Assembly: GCA_965222655.1 (NCBI GenBank)
Contig: CBDCUP010000003.1
Span: forward strand, 434,001 to 498,000
Reading direction: 5' to 3'
DNA length: 64,000 nucleotides
From: CAUZIZ01 sp965222655
Lineage (GTDB): Bacteria; Acidobacteriota; UBA6911; RPQK01; JAJDTT01
Positions 10,045 through 19,927 of the stretch are shown piece after piece. The first letter of the stretch is position 1; the number at the start of each line of letters is the position of its first letter. Both the position numbers and the translations under genes were made by a program. The notes below the pieces were generated by a model. It had not been told where the DNA came from. It made no database searches and saw only the letters and a list, made by a program, of their open reading frames with translations.

Positions 10045-10167
10045 ATGACGGCCTCGGCTGGTGCGCCCGTCGGCGACGCGGTCAAGTGGGAAGAAGTGGA
10101 CTGCAACCACGCCCGCCGCGAAGTGCGGAGGCTGCAAATGCGTATCGCAAAAGCCGTTCAAGGATGA
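10045..10167 (+). pseudogene. N-terminal stub of a group II intron reverse transcriptase/maturase
   Basis: The 40-codon frame MTASAGAPVGDAVKWEEVDC... continues through REVRRLQMRIAKAVQG to a stop. This pattern (tryptophan-acid stretch, then RRLQxRIxKA) is the typical start of group II intron-encoded reverse transcriptases, before the RT0 motif. Nothing of the catalytic YADD domain follows, since unrelated sequence begins at about 10168. Recognition is from memory of the family and is moderately sure. Confidence 0.5.
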
Positions 10168-10370
10168 ATAGTGGCGTTGCGGCGGTTGTCCCGTCCGGCT
10201 TCGTTGCTGATCCTCGACAATGTTCATCACCAGCCTGAACTCGCGCGGCGACTTTGGGATCAGTGGCGGGAACGCCCCTATGGCAGTACGCTTCTGCTAG
10301 TGGCCACGCGGATGCAACGCACAGTGACGACTGCACCGGCACAGGATTTAGGTTTCTCCGAGCACCATGC
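10168..10370 (+). pseudogene. Fragment resembling a STAND/NB-ARC-type NTPase (Walker B region)
   Basis: The frame reads SLLILDNVHHQPELARRLWD and then GSTLLLVATRMQRTV. A hydrophobic LLILDN Walker B strand followed by a LLLVATR sensor-like strand is typical of signal-transduction NTPases. No P-loop or flanking domains are present and the frame then enters the 3' side of the dapA-like gene. It is one of several gene scraps between 9062 and 10504; the rest of that stretch holds no supported gene. Confidence 0.35.
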
Positions 10371-10504
10371 CATTAATCCTGCCGTCGAGCTGCGTCCGAA
10401 GGCAGACGATTTGGGGGTTCAGAAAAGTAGTCACCAGAACTTCTTCCGAGTCAGGCACCCGTTCTTGCCACTCCCAGACCCATGTAAAGCCATATCCGGC
10501 GGGA

Positions 10505-11464
10505 CTACGTCCCGGCGCCCCGTCGGGCTTGAGGCACACCGGCAGAGTCCAGCAGCTCTCGCAGCTGGTGCAATAGGTCCTGCGGTGGCCTGACCGATGG
10601 GGGCCGGGGAGGCCCTGCCGGCAGTCCGGCCGCCTCCATAGCCGCCTTGATGAAGGGACCTTCTCCCCCTGTAACTTTCAGAACCTTGCTGCGCCACTTT
10701 GCCCATCTCCACTTGAAGGAGGCCAGCTTATCTTTCGCTGCGGTGTACTCCCCCTTCTCCAGGAGCTGCCAGAGTTGGAGCGGGTACTCAGGCCAGAAGT
10801 TACTGATGTGGGTGATGAAACCACTAGTCCCCAGCATGTGACCCCAGACATGTTGCCCGGAGTTATCAATGACCACCAGGTCCTTTATGAGCGTAGCGAC
10901 ACCTTCCGTGAATTCGTTTCCATCAATGGCGGAAAATTTTAACGCTCGTACAGTCTCTAGCTCGGCCAGGCGCCGAATCAGGTCCAGGCCCATCTCTAGC
11001 AGCACCCCAACCCGGTAAATCATGATCGTAACGTCTGAGGCTTCTGCCACCATTCGGAACAAGCGAAGGACATCTCCTTCGCTAGCAGAGTAGTAGTAGG
11101 TTGCGTTCAACTGAGCGCCCTTTATTCCCACTTTGGAGGCATGTTTTGCCAGCTCCACAATCACGCGCGTATCTGTATGTTGGATGCTGGTCAGCACCGG
11201 CACTTTTCCGGCTGCTGCCTCTACAGCAGCCTCCATCGCTGCCTTGCGCTCCTCTACATTCAAGACCGGGTGCTCTCCAGCTGCTGCTGCTACCAGAAGT
11301 GCACCCTGCCCTGTTCTGACTCCGTGATCAATCATAAAGCGTATGTTCTGTTGCAGACCGTCCAAGTCAAGAGTCAAGTCCTCGGTAAAAGGCGTGGCCA
11401 CCGCCACCATGGGCCCGCGGAGCCAGTTCTTTATATCCCCAGGTATAAGGTCGACATTGCTCAT
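10505..11464 (-). CDS. DapA/N-acetylneuraminate lyase family aldolase
   Basis: About 320 residues from the ATG at 11464 (GAGG ribosome site 6 bases upstream; an in-frame ATG at 11500 is also possible). A class I aldolase TIM barrel of the dihydrodipicolinate synthase superfamily: GPMVAVATPFTEDLTLDLDG at the N-terminus, LLVAAAAGEHPVLNVEERKA replacing the usual GTTGE-ExxTL segment, the conserved tyrosine in IMIYRVG (Tyr150) and the Schiff-base lysine in VRALKFS (Lys176). The changed substrate loop argues against DapA itself, so the keto-acid substrate is unknown. Within the island it is one of the few apparently intact metabolic genes. The C-terminal RRPRPP-rich tail looks atypical and may be extended into flanking DNA. 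Confidence 0.8.
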   Translation of the reverse strand: MSNVDLIPGDIKNWLRGPMVAVATPFTEDLTLDLDGLQQNIRFMIDHGVRTGQGALLVAAAAGEHPVLNVEERKAAMEAAVEAAAGKVPVLTSIQHTDTRVIVELAKHASKVGIKGAQLNATYYYSASEGDVLRLFRMVAEASDVTIMIYRVGVLLEMGLDLIRRLAELETVRALKFSAIDGNEFTEGVATLIKDLVVIDNSGQHVWGHMLGTSGFITHISNFWPEYPLQLWQLLEKGEYTAAKDKLASFKWRWAKWRSKVLKVTGGEGPFIKAAMEAAGLPAGPPRPPSVRPPQDLLHQLRELLDSAGVPQARRGAGT

Positions 11465-12249
11465 ATCAACCTCGGATGCGAGTTCCTCTGACCTTTCCAC
11501 GATGAATGATCACAATGTATCGGCCCTCCAATCTTGTGTCAACGATTTTCTCCCCATATAGGACTTTGCTTTCTTGGGCGGCGGGTATTGGTTGGCGATT
11601 CTTGTTTTACTGGGGATGAAAAAGGGGGTTCGAGGAAGGACGAGGGGGAGCTTCGCTCGGAGGTGCAGGAGAAAACGGGATGAAATACGCCGATGGGGGT
11701 GTCGAGACCGAGTCTTCGTCTGGAGAGAGGGGACAATCAAGGCAGAAAGGGATACACGGGTCTTGATTCGGCTCGGGGCGCCGGGGCGGTTCAGTCTTCC
11801 CAGATCGGCACCTCGTCCCAGAAGAGCGCGTCGCTGGAGGTTCGGACCGACTACCTCCTGCTGTTCGATCGGGAACTATGTCGTCCAGTTATCGTCCAGT
11901 CAGAAACCTACCGGATATCGTCAGAAACCACTCGATGGATACGGCGAAAACCCAGAAACTAAAGACGTTTTCGTTAGATTTCGTTAGATTTCACGCTCCC
12001 CCGGATAGGACTTAAAATCCTGAGGAGGGTTACCTCCGTGTGGGTTCGAGTCCCACCCCGGGTACTTTCGTTTCAACGAGTTAGCGCCACCCTTGCATTG
12101 CACCTACTCGCCCAAAAACCACCGATTGTGCCCAAATTGTGCCCAAAGGGAGCTGACTCCAGCTGACTTGAGCTGACTAGTTCGTCCCTCATCGGTAGAT
12201 CGGAGGTCTTTCCCGGAGGGACCTCTCTCTAGAAAAGCACCCACTGAGA
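11465..12249. other. Gene-free stretch with tRNA-Leu scar
   Basis: No ORF here looks like a real protein. Visible items are a 10-base tandem repeat (TTCGTTAGAT twice at about 11971-11990), the tRNA-Leu 3' fragment at 12005-12064, and TGTGCCC repeats at about 12127-12145 of a kind often seen beside integrase genes. Nothing else is recognised. Confidence 0.5.
12005..12064 (+). pseudogene. 3' fragment of tRNA-Leu (TAA)
   Basis: The anticodon arm GGACTTAAAATCC (anticodon TAA), a long variable arm GAGGAGGGTTACCTCC, T arm GTGGGTTCGAGTCCCAC and acceptor strand CCCGGGTA are all present. The 5' acceptor strand and D arm are missing. Class II tRNA with long variable loop, therefore Leu. A 3' fragment is what an element leaves when it integrates at a tRNA gene, so this is probably the att scar of a second, older insertion nested in the island. 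Confidence 0.75.
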
Positions 12250-12314
12250 TTGCCCTTCCAGACCCAAGGCTCTAGTATTCGCTAGACAGGCTCCCCTGCA
12301 TCCTGGAGACGCCT
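12250..12314 (+). promoter_or_regulatory. Promoter and leader of the kinase cluster
   Basis: TTGCCC (12250-12255), 17-base spacer, TAGTAT (12273-12278); the leader ends with a TGGAG ribosome site just before the TTG start at 12315. The same promoter-leader occurs at 9812 and 40408 with identical 17-base spacing, which supports function through conservation. Confidence 0.7.
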
Positions 12315-15091
12315 TTGATAGGGCAAAACATCTCGCACTACCGCATTCTGGAGAAGCTCGGCGAAGGCGGAATGGGGGAGGTCTATCTGGCCCAGGATAC
12401 CGGCCCCCTCAATCGGAAAGTCGCTCTCAAGTTTCCGTCCCAGGAGATGCAGCAGGACCCGGTTGCGCGGCAACGCTTTCTGCGAGAAGCAAGATCGGCA
12501 GCGGCTCTGGATCACCCCTATATTTGCCACATCCATGAGGTGGGGGAAGACGGGGAGCAGTTCTTCATCTCGATGGAGTACGTAGCGGGTCAGACCCTGA
12601 AGGACCGTCTGGCCAAGGGTTCACTGGAGCTGAGAGATGCCCTCCAGAAGGCCACGGAGATCGCCGAGGCCCTAGAGGCCGCACATAAACAAAACATCGT
12701 CCACAGGGATCTGAAGCCCGCCAATATCATGCTTACGCCGGAAGGCCATGTGAAGGTGATGGACTTTGGCCTGGCGAAGCGGGTGATTGCGGCAGAAGGT
12801 GCCAGCGTTGACGACGAAACGATCAGCTCGACTTTGACCGATACGGGGGCCACGCTGGGCACGCTGCCCTATATGTCTCCTGAACAGGTACGAGGGCAGG
12901 AGGTCGATCCTCGTTCGGACATCTTCTCCTTTGGAGTGGTGCTCTACGAGATGCTCACGGGAATTCATCCGTTCAAGAAAGACACCCCCGTCGAGACGGC
13001 CAATGCCATCCTGAACGAGTCTCCCGGTCCTCTTGCCAGCTACCTGCAGAACCCGCCGGTGCTCCTTGAGCACACCGTCAGAAAGATGCTGGCGAAGGAG
13101 CCGGAGCGGCGCTACCAACTGGCCCATGATGTGAGAACAGATCTGGGAGAGCTGATCATTAGCGACATCGCAGACTCAGGCGAGACTCAGGTTGAAACCG
13201 CTTCGGTTCCGGCAACGGCCCAAGAAGGGAAGGTCCAATCAAGGTGGCGACAGGCAATGCCGGTGGTCGCAATTGCTCTACTGGCTCTAGCGACCGGTCT
13301 CTTCCTCGACTCTGTTCTATGGAACCGGGCGGACGACAGCCAAACCACACAATCCCCTGCTGCTCGGCTATCTGTTGTCCTTCCTGAGGGTGCGAGGCTT
13401 GGCATTCGTACCTTAGCGCTATCACCCGATGGCAGCCAGTTGGTTTTCGGGGCCAGCCGAGGGGGAATCAGGCAGTTGTACGTGCGTGCCCTGAATCAAC
13501 GGGAGTCCAGGCTGATCCCCTCCACCGAGGGTGCCTGGGATCCGTTCTTCTCTCCCGATGGAAAGTGGCTGGGCTTCTTTAGCGATGAAGCATTGAAGAA
13601 AGTGTCCTTGATGGGTGGAACGCCCCAGATCCTCTGCGAAGTGAGGATCTCCCGAGGCGGCAGTTGGGGTCAGGATGGCACGATCGTGTTCGGACAAAGG
13701 AACGGACTCTGGAGGGTCTCAGACGCAGGAGGCACCCCTGAGGAACTGACCAAAACCCGGAGTTTTCATCCCCAGATTCTACCTGGGAGTAAGGCAGTGC
13801 TATTCAGCCCCATTGATGAAGAAGGAGTATGGAACATAGCGGTGCTGTCTCTGGAAACGGGTGAGGAGAAGATCCTCATCCCGCGTGGGTGGCACCCCCG
13901 TTATGCACCCACCGGTCACCTGATCTACACCTTGGACGAAGAGCTTCTGGCCGCCCCCTTCGATCTGGAAACCCTCAATGTGACAGGAGACTCTACACCG
14001 GTGTTGGAGAGGCTCTGGTCGGCTGGCGGCGGGGAGCAGTACAGCATATCGGAGAACGGAATACTAGCCTATATTCCCGGTCTGGCGAGCAGTGGGAGCG
14101 CACTGGTCTGGGTAGATCGCCAGGGCGAGCAGCAGCCAGTGACGGACCTGCGGCGAGACTTCACTACCGTTCGCATTTCGCCTGATGGGAAACGTCTGGC
14201 TGTTTCAGTGGGAGCTTTCAGGGATTCTGAGATCTGGATCTATGAAATAGCCCGAGGGATCTTGAGTCCGTTGACGACGGGTGGGGGTTTCGGTCTCGTT
14301 TGGAATCCGGACGGCACACGACTCACGTTCGGTCGGAGGGGCAGTCAGCCCGGTCTCTTTTGGATGGCAGCGGACGGCAGTGGTAAGGCCGAGCAACTCA
14401 CGAAGGAGATGGGACGAGACTCGATCTTGGATATGCAGAGACCCTCCTCCTGGTCCCCCGAGGGTAATGTATTGGCGTTTGGACAGTTCGGTCCCTCAAC
14501 ACACTTAGACATTTGGTTGCTTCCCCTCGGAGGTGAGCCCCAGCCCTTTGTTGCCACCGAGGCTATCGAAACTCGGCCCATGTTCTCGCCGGACGGTCGC
14601 TGGATTGCCTTTGGCTCCAACCGTTCGGGCCGCCGGGAGGTGTACGCGAAAGCCTACCCCGAAGAGGGTGGGATTGAGACCATATCTACAGACGGAGGCC
14701 GCCAGCCTCTATGGGCGCACAGTGGCAGGGAGCTTTTCTATCGGAACGGGGACGAGGTGATGGTGGTCTCCATCCAGACGGAGCCAACACTTAACAGTCT
14801 CGGAATTTCAATCAAGTGAGCTGTTCTCTGAGACCGCCCTTTCGTCACAGCCGGGGTGTCCCGAAACAGCCTTTTACGGCCTTGGCCGTCGGCACGAAGT
14901 GCCTACTTAAAGCGGAAGCTCCGAGACTGCTGTTTACCTTTCCGGCTTCTGCGCTGAATTCGCATTCGTCCTACGATATCGCACCGGACGACCAGCGGTT
15001 CGTGTTCATCCAGGAGGGGTGGCCAACCCAAATCAACGTCGTCCTCAACTGGTTCGAGGAACTCAAGCGGCTGGTGCCGACGGACAACTAA
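12315..15091 (+). pseudogene. Ser/Thr protein kinase with PD40 propeller, interrupted by a mini-element
   Basis: Eukaryotic-type (PknB-like) kinase fused to a C-terminal TolB-like WD40/PD40 propeller. The TTG start at 12315 gives MIGQNISHYRILEKL; glycine loop GEGGMGEVY, Lys39 in VALK, catalytic Asp132 in HRDLKPAN, DFG Asp150, SPEQ activation end. A transmembrane helix near residue 320 (AIALLALATGLFLDSVLW) separates the cytosolic kinase from the exported propeller with SPDG(K/S) repeats. The frame stops at 14819 inside a 122-bp element (14791-14912). Removing exactly that element rejoins ...QTEPT to PEAPRLLFTFPAS in frame and restores the usual ending EELKRLVPTDN at 15091. As it stands the protein lacks about 60 C-terminal residues but could still be a kinase. 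Confidence 0.88.
14791..14912 (+). mobile_element. 122-bp IS91-derived mini-element, copy A
   Basis: Begins TTAACAGTCTCGGAATTTC and ends with two hairpins, ACGGCC-TT-GGCCGT (14876-14889) and GGCAC-GAA-GTGCC (14891-14903), then TACTTAAAG. Apparently identical to 39346-39467 in reverse. Both ends match the ends of the full IS91-type element at 36050-37534, so it is an internally deleted, transposase-dependent derivative. No target duplication, as expected for this rolling-circle family. It sits inside the kinase gene. Confidence 0.85.
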
Positions 15092-15101
15092 GGGACAGAT
15101 T

Positions 15102-17726
15102 GTGATCGGCCAGACCCTCTCCCACTACAAGATCACCTCAAAGCTCGGCGAAGGCGGCATGGGAGAGGTGTACCGGGCCACCGATACGAAGCTCAACCGG
15201 GATGTGGCCCTGAAGGTCCTGCCCGAAGCCTTTGCGGCTGACCGGGAGCGCATGGCCCGTTTCTCCCGTGAAGCCCAGGTCCTGGCATCGCTGAATCATC
15301 CTAATATTGCCTCCATCTACGGCCTCGAAGACTCCGCCGACAAGCACGCCCTGGTTCTGGAACTGGTGGAGGGGGAGACCCTGGCTGAGCGCATCCAGAA
15401 GGGAGCCATTCCCCTGGAGGAGAGCCTGAAGATCGCTCTCCAGATGGCTGAGGCGGTGGAGGCGGCACATGAGAAAGGGATTATCCATAGGGATCTAAAG
15501 CCTGCCAACGTGAAGATCACGCCCGAGGGCAAGGTAAAGGTCCTGGACTTTGGTCTGGCCAAGGCGCTGGAGGATGAGACCCCTGCTACCGATCTGACCA
15601 GTTCGCCGACACGAACAGGTACCGCTGTCGGGGTGATCATGGGTACGGCAGGCTACATGAGCCCTGAGCAGGCCAGGGGGCAGACGATAGATAAGCGGAC
15701 TGATATCTGGGCCTTCGGTTGTGTCCTGTATGAGGTGCTGACAGGCAAGCAGGTGTTCGGCGGTGAGACCCTCACGGACATCCTAGCAGCGATTGTCCAC
15801 AACGATCCGAATTGGGAGGCTCTACCTGAGGGCACGCCCAGGGCCATCCAGAGACTGCTCCGCAGGTGTCTTGAGAAAAATCCCCATGATCGCCTTCACC
15901 ACATAGCCGACGCGAGAATCGAAGTTAGAGAGGCTCTGAGTGAGCCTTTTGGTGTCACCCCTCTGCCAGTTGCAGCACCCCTGCCCCGATCATCCTGGAA
16001 ACAAGCCCTTCCCTGGGCCCTAGTCGGCATCATGACGGTAGTCGCCTTTACTTTGACACTGATCGATTCTGGCGAGGTACCCCAGCAGTCTGGCACTATA
16101 CACTTTCCCGTCTCGCCACCTGAGACGGTATCCGAGATTTTCCATCCCTCTGTTTCTCCCGATGGGAAACAGATCGTCTTTGGGGGTGTGGACCAGACTG
16201 GCAGGTCGTCCCTTTGGGTACGCAGTATGGATTCCCCCATCGCCGAGAGGCTAGAGGGCACGGATAAAGTTGAACTCCCTTTCTGGTCTCCAGACTCCCG
16301 CTTCATTGGATTCTTTGCAGACCGCAAACTGAAAAAGATCGATCTCTCCGGTGGGCCTGCGGTCTCTCTCGCTGATGCTCCTCGGAGAGCTGGGGGGACC
16401 TGGAACCGGCAGGAGACAATTCTCTTTGCCCCTGACACTAGAGGACCGATCTACCGTATTTCTTCGGCCGGAGGCGAAGCGACAGCCATCACCCAACTCG
16501 ATCAGTCACGTCACGAAACGGCCCATGCATTCCCTTACTTCTTACCTGATGGTCGCCATTTTCTGTATGTGGCCCGGGCCAAGCTGGCAGAGGATTGGGA
16601 CATCTACATTGGATCTCTAGACTCCGATGAGCACAAGTTTCTGGTCAACGCTTCTCTAGGGTATGTGGCGTATTCCCCACCTGTCTATCTGCTCTTCAAG
16701 CGAGCCCGGACACTAATGGCCCAACGCTTTGACGTTCTGCAGTTGGAAGTGTCAGGGGAACCCATTCCCATCGCTGAAAAAACAGGGTTTCTCTTCTCGG
16801 TCTCAGAGAACGGCGTGTTGGCGTATAAGTCCTCTAGCCTGGACAGTCGACTCGTTTGGCGGGATCGATCGGGTAAGCTGCTAGAGACTGTGGGTGAACC
16901 GAGAGATTACAGACACGTTGCTCTATCACCGGACCAAAAGCGCGTAGCAGTAACCACACGGGAGCTCGCGTTCGCAGAGGACATTTGGCTGATCGAACTC
17001 TCGACAGGCATTTTCTCTCGATTCGCGTTTTCCTCTCGTAATGTTGGCCCCACCTGGTCCCCGGACGGACGCCGCCTGGCGTTTCACTCTCGCCGCACTG
17101 GCCCCGGAAGCCTTTTCCTAAAGAGTGTGGGTGGCAGCGAGGCGGAACTCCTGTTCGAATCCAAGGATTCCTATTACCCCAAGATCTGGTCCAGAGACGG
17201 AGACATCATTTTTCTCTCTCTGAAACCCGATCAGAGTTCGCTGGATGCGTTGCGCCTGGGCGAAGAGGGGAATGGGGAACCGAGACTCTTGCTTGACGAG
17301 ACTCTGGGAAAAGACGAGTGGCAACTTTCTCCGAATGAAAAATGGATCTCGTACCGCTCCGATGAATCTGGGAGGCGCGAGGTGTACACAGCCGCCTTCC
17401 CGGACTTCTCCAGCAGACGGCAGATATCCAGAGCCGGTGGTGCTCAGGCCCGGTGGAGAGGAGACGGCAAAGAGCTATTCTTCCTTCAACCTGACGGAAA
17501 GCTGATGTCCGTAGAGGTAAGAGCGATAGCCACTCTAGAGACGGGTATTCCCAAGGTCCTCTTCCAGACACCTGCAGAAGCGATGACGCATGGTCGACTT
17601 CAATACTGTGTTACCAACGATGGCCAGAGATTCCTGTTGATTGAACCGGCGGAAGAATTTGAGCCTATCCATGTGATCGTCAACTGGGCTGAGGAACTCA
17701 AGCGCCTGGTGCCGACCGAGAATTGA
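15102..17726 (+). CDS. Ser/Thr protein kinase with PD40 propeller, second copy
   Basis: An intact 874-residue paralogue, GTG start at 15102 with AGGGA upstream, 10 bases after the first kinase. Kinase motifs: GEGGMGEVYRATD, Lys38 in VALKVL, Asp131 in HRDLKPAN, Asp149 in DFGLAK, GTAGYMSPEQARG. A membrane helix follows (ALVGIMTVVAFTLTLI, residues about 305-325), then an extracytoplasmic PD40 propeller with repeated SPDG/SPDQ/SPNE turns ending EELKRLVPTEN. Such proteins sense an external ligand through the propeller and phosphorylate cytosolic targets. The kinase domain is nearly identical to the third copy, but the propellers are divergent, suggesting tandem duplication with divergence of the sensor. 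Confidence 0.95.
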   Translation: MIGQTLSHYKITSKLGEGGMGEVYRATDTKLNRDVALKVLPEAFAADRERMARFSREAQVLASLNHPNIASIYGLEDSADKHALVLELVEGETLAERIQKGAIPLEESLKIALQMAEAVEAAHEKGIIHRDLKPANVKITPEGKVKVLDFGLAKALEDETPATDLTSSPTRTGTAVGVIMGTAGYMSPEQARGQTIDKRTDIWAFGCVLYEVLTGKQVFGGETLTDILAAIVHNDPNWEALPEGTPRAIQRLLRRCLEKNPHDRLHHIADARIEVREALSEPFGVTPLPVAAPLPRSSWKQALPWALVGIMTVVAFTLTLIDSGEVPQQSGTIHFPVSPPETVSEIFHPSVSPDGKQIVFGGVDQTGRSSLWVRSMDSPIAERLEGTDKVELPFWSPDSRFIGFFADRKLKKIDLSGGPAVSLADAPRRAGGTWNRQETILFAPDTRGPIYRISSAGGEATAITQLDQSRHETAHAFPYFLPDGRHFLYVARAKLAEDWDIYIGSLDSDEHKFLVNASLGYVAYSPPVYLLFKRARTLMAQRFDVLQLEVSGEPIPIAEKTGFLFSVSENGVLAYKSSSLDSRLVWRDRSGKLLETVGEPRDYRHVALSPDQKRVAVTTRELAFAEDIWLIELSTGIFSRFAFSSRNVGPTWSPDGRRLAFHSRRTGPGSLFLKSVGGSEAELLFESKDSYYPKIWSRDGDIIFLSLKPDQSSLDALRLGEEGNGEPRLLLDETLGKDEWQLSPNEKWISYRSDESGRREVYTAAFPDFSSRRQISRAGGAQARWRGDGKELFFLQPDGKLMSVEVRAIATLETGIPKVLFQTPAEAMTHGRLQYCVTNDGQRFLLIEPAEEFEPIHVIVNWAEELKRLVPTEN

Positions 17727-17737
17727 GAGAGACTATC

Positions 17738-19879
17738 TTGATCGGCCAGACCCTCTCCCACTACAAGATCACTGACAAGCTCGGGGAAGGCGGGATGGGA
17801 GAGGTATATCGCGCCACCGATACGAAGCTCAACCGCGATGTCGCCCTGAAGGTCCTGCCTGAAGCCTTTGCCGCCGATCGCGAACGCATGGCTCGTTTCT
17901 CCCGTGAAGCCCAGGTGTTGGCGTCGCTGAATCATCCCAATATCGCCTCCATCTACGGTCTGGAAGACTCCGCCGACAAGCACGCCCTGGTGCTGGAGTT
18001 GGTGGAAGGGGCCACGCTGGCTGAACGTATCCAGGTGGGAGCCATTCCTCTAGAGGAGAGTTTGAAAATTGCTCTTCAGATGGCCGAGGCACTGGAAGCA
18101 GCCCACGACAAGGGAATCATTCACAGGGACCTAAAACCGGCCAATGTAAAGATCACACCGGAGGGGAAGGTTAAGGTCCTGGACTTCGGCCTCGCCAAGG
18201 CTCTTGAAGATGAGACCCCTGCTACTGATCTGACCAGTTCCCCGACACGAACAGGCACTGCTGTCGGGGTGATCATGGGCACGGCAGGCTACATGAGCCC
18301 TGAGCAGGCCAGGGGGCAGGTAGTAGATAAGCGAACGGACATCTGGGCCTTCGGGTGTGTCCTGTATGAAGTGCTGACCGGCAAGCAGGCATTCGGCGGT
18401 GAGACCGTCACCGACATTCTGGCAGCGATCGTTCACGAGGACCCGGATTGGGAAGCTCTACCTGAGGGCACGCCCAGGGCCATCCAGAGATTGCTTCGGA
18501 GATGTCTTGAGAAGGACCCGCATGATCGTCTCCACCACATAGCCGACGCCAGAATCGTGATCAAGTACGTCCTGAGTGAGCCGGTTGAGGATTCCGGGGT
18601 AGGAGTGGCGACTGCGACCCCCACTTGGTGGCAGGAACCAACCCGTTTAGCAGTAGTTGGGCTGATGGTTCTCGTGGCGGGTGTACTCCTGGGCTTTCTC
18701 CTCTGGAATCTAGCGTACGACAGCCAGCCTCCACCACCCACCGTCACTCGGTTCTCTCTCCCCCTGCCTGAAGATGAAGCGATTCCTCCGCCGCCCTCCC
18801 TGGCGCTGTCCCCCGATGGAACCCAGTTGGTCTACGGTGCCGTTCGAGACAACACGCGCCGTCTTTATTTGCGAGCCATAGATGGGCTGGAGGCCAAGGA
18901 GATTCCCGGCGCGGAGGGCGGCTACTCTCCGTTTTTCTCCCCCGACGGGAAATGGGTGGGCTTCTTTACTCTTCATACCCAGGTCAAGGGTGAGTTGAAG
19001 AAGTGGTCCCTGCTCGGTGGTGAGCCCGTGACGATCTGCGAGGTGGGGATAGGCCGAGGTGCGAGTTGGGGAGAGGATGACACCATCGTTTTCGGAAGGC
19101 GACCTGGCCTCTGGCGAGTTTCGTCAAACGGAGGCATTCCCGAACCGTTGATCCCAAAGGGACGCCTTGGCTTCCCCCAGATTCTTCCTGGGGGCAAGGC
19201 GGTCCTCTTCAGGGATGGGGGGCAGACCAAGGTGCTCTCTCTGGACACTGGCCAACAAAGCACCCTGATGGAAGGTCCGGACAAGGCCCGCTACTTGCCT
19301 ACAGGGCATCTGATCTACCAGCAGGGCAACTCCCTCCTGGCAGCACCCTTCGATCTGGATGCCCTGGAGCTTCAGGGAACAGGAGTGCCTGTGGTGGACG
19401 ATGTGTGGTTGGCAGAGGGTATGGTGCCAAAGTTTGAAGTCTCCCGGAGCGGATCGCTCGCGTATGTCCCCGGATCGGAGGTGGATCGGGCGGATGCCCT
19501 GGTCTGGGTGGATCGCCAGGGACGGGAGGAGCCGTTCCTGGAAACCCAGATGCAATTGTACAACCCACGACTCTCCCCGGATGGCAAGCGTCTGGCGGTT
19601 GTGGCAATAAAAGGCCAAGAGCGACGTTATATCCGGACCTGCGAGATCGAGCGGTGCGCCCTGTCCCCATTGACCTCTAAAGGTGGAAATGCACCCGTCT
19701 GGAGCCCGGATGCTTCAAGACTTTTTTTTACTGTGTGGGAAAAGGGTCCAAACATGGGGTGGATCTCTGCCGACGGCAGTGGTGAACCTGAGGAGGTCCT
19801 CGAAAGAGAGCACTTCCAGTTTCCCACTTCCTTGTCTTCCGACGGGAAGGTGTTGGTGTTGTCGCGGACCATAATTTGA
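17738..19879 (+). CDS. Ser/Thr protein kinase with PD40 propeller, third copy, C-terminally short
   Basis: I take the TTG at 17738 (MIGQTLSHYKI) as start by analogy with its neighbours; an in-frame TTG at 17723 would add five residues. The kinase domain has all catalytic motifs and is nearly residue-for-residue that of the second copy. Membrane helix AVVGLMVLVAGVLLGFLLW, then a propeller. The frame ends at ...LSSDGKVLVLSRTII, about 110-130 residues before the point where the other two end in EELKRLVP, so the last blade(s) are missing. Sequence after 19870 is unrelated, indicating a 3' deletion in the island. The kinase half should still be functional. Confidence 0.9.
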   Translation: MIGQTLSHYKITDKLGEGGMGEVYRATDTKLNRDVALKVLPEAFAADRERMARFSREAQVLASLNHPNIASIYGLEDSADKHALVLELVEGATLAERIQVGAIPLEESLKIALQMAEALEAAHDKGIIHRDLKPANVKITPEGKVKVLDFGLAKALEDETPATDLTSSPTRTGTAVGVIMGTAGYMSPEQARGQVVDKRTDIWAFGCVLYEVLTGKQAFGGETVTDILAAIVHEDPDWEALPEGTPRAIQRLLRRCLEKDPHDRLHHIADARIVIKYVLSEPVEDSGVGVATATPTWWQEPTRLAVVGLMVLVAGVLLGFLLWNLAYDSQPPPPTVTRFSLPLPEDEAIPPPPSLALSPDGTQLVYGAVRDNTRRLYLRAIDGLEAKEIPGAEGGYSPFFSPDGKWVGFFTLHTQVKGELKKWSLLGGEPVTICEVGIGRGASWGEDDTIVFGRRPGLWRVSSNGGIPEPLIPKGRLGFPQILPGGKAVLFRDGGQTKVLSLDTGQQSTLMEGPDKARYLPTGHLIYQQGNSLLAAPFDLDALELQGTGVPVVDDVWLAEGMVPKFEVSRSGSLAYVPGSEVDRADALVWVDRQGREEPFLETQMQLYNPRLSPDGKRLAVVAIKGQERRYIRTCEIERCALSPLTSKGGNAPVWSPDASRLFFTVWEKGPNMGWISADGSGEPEEVLEREHFQFPTSLSSDGKVLVLSRTII

Positions 19880-19927
19880 TTCTAAGGTAGCTTCACGTCA
19901 TTGGCAAATTGGATAGCTTGTAAGTTC

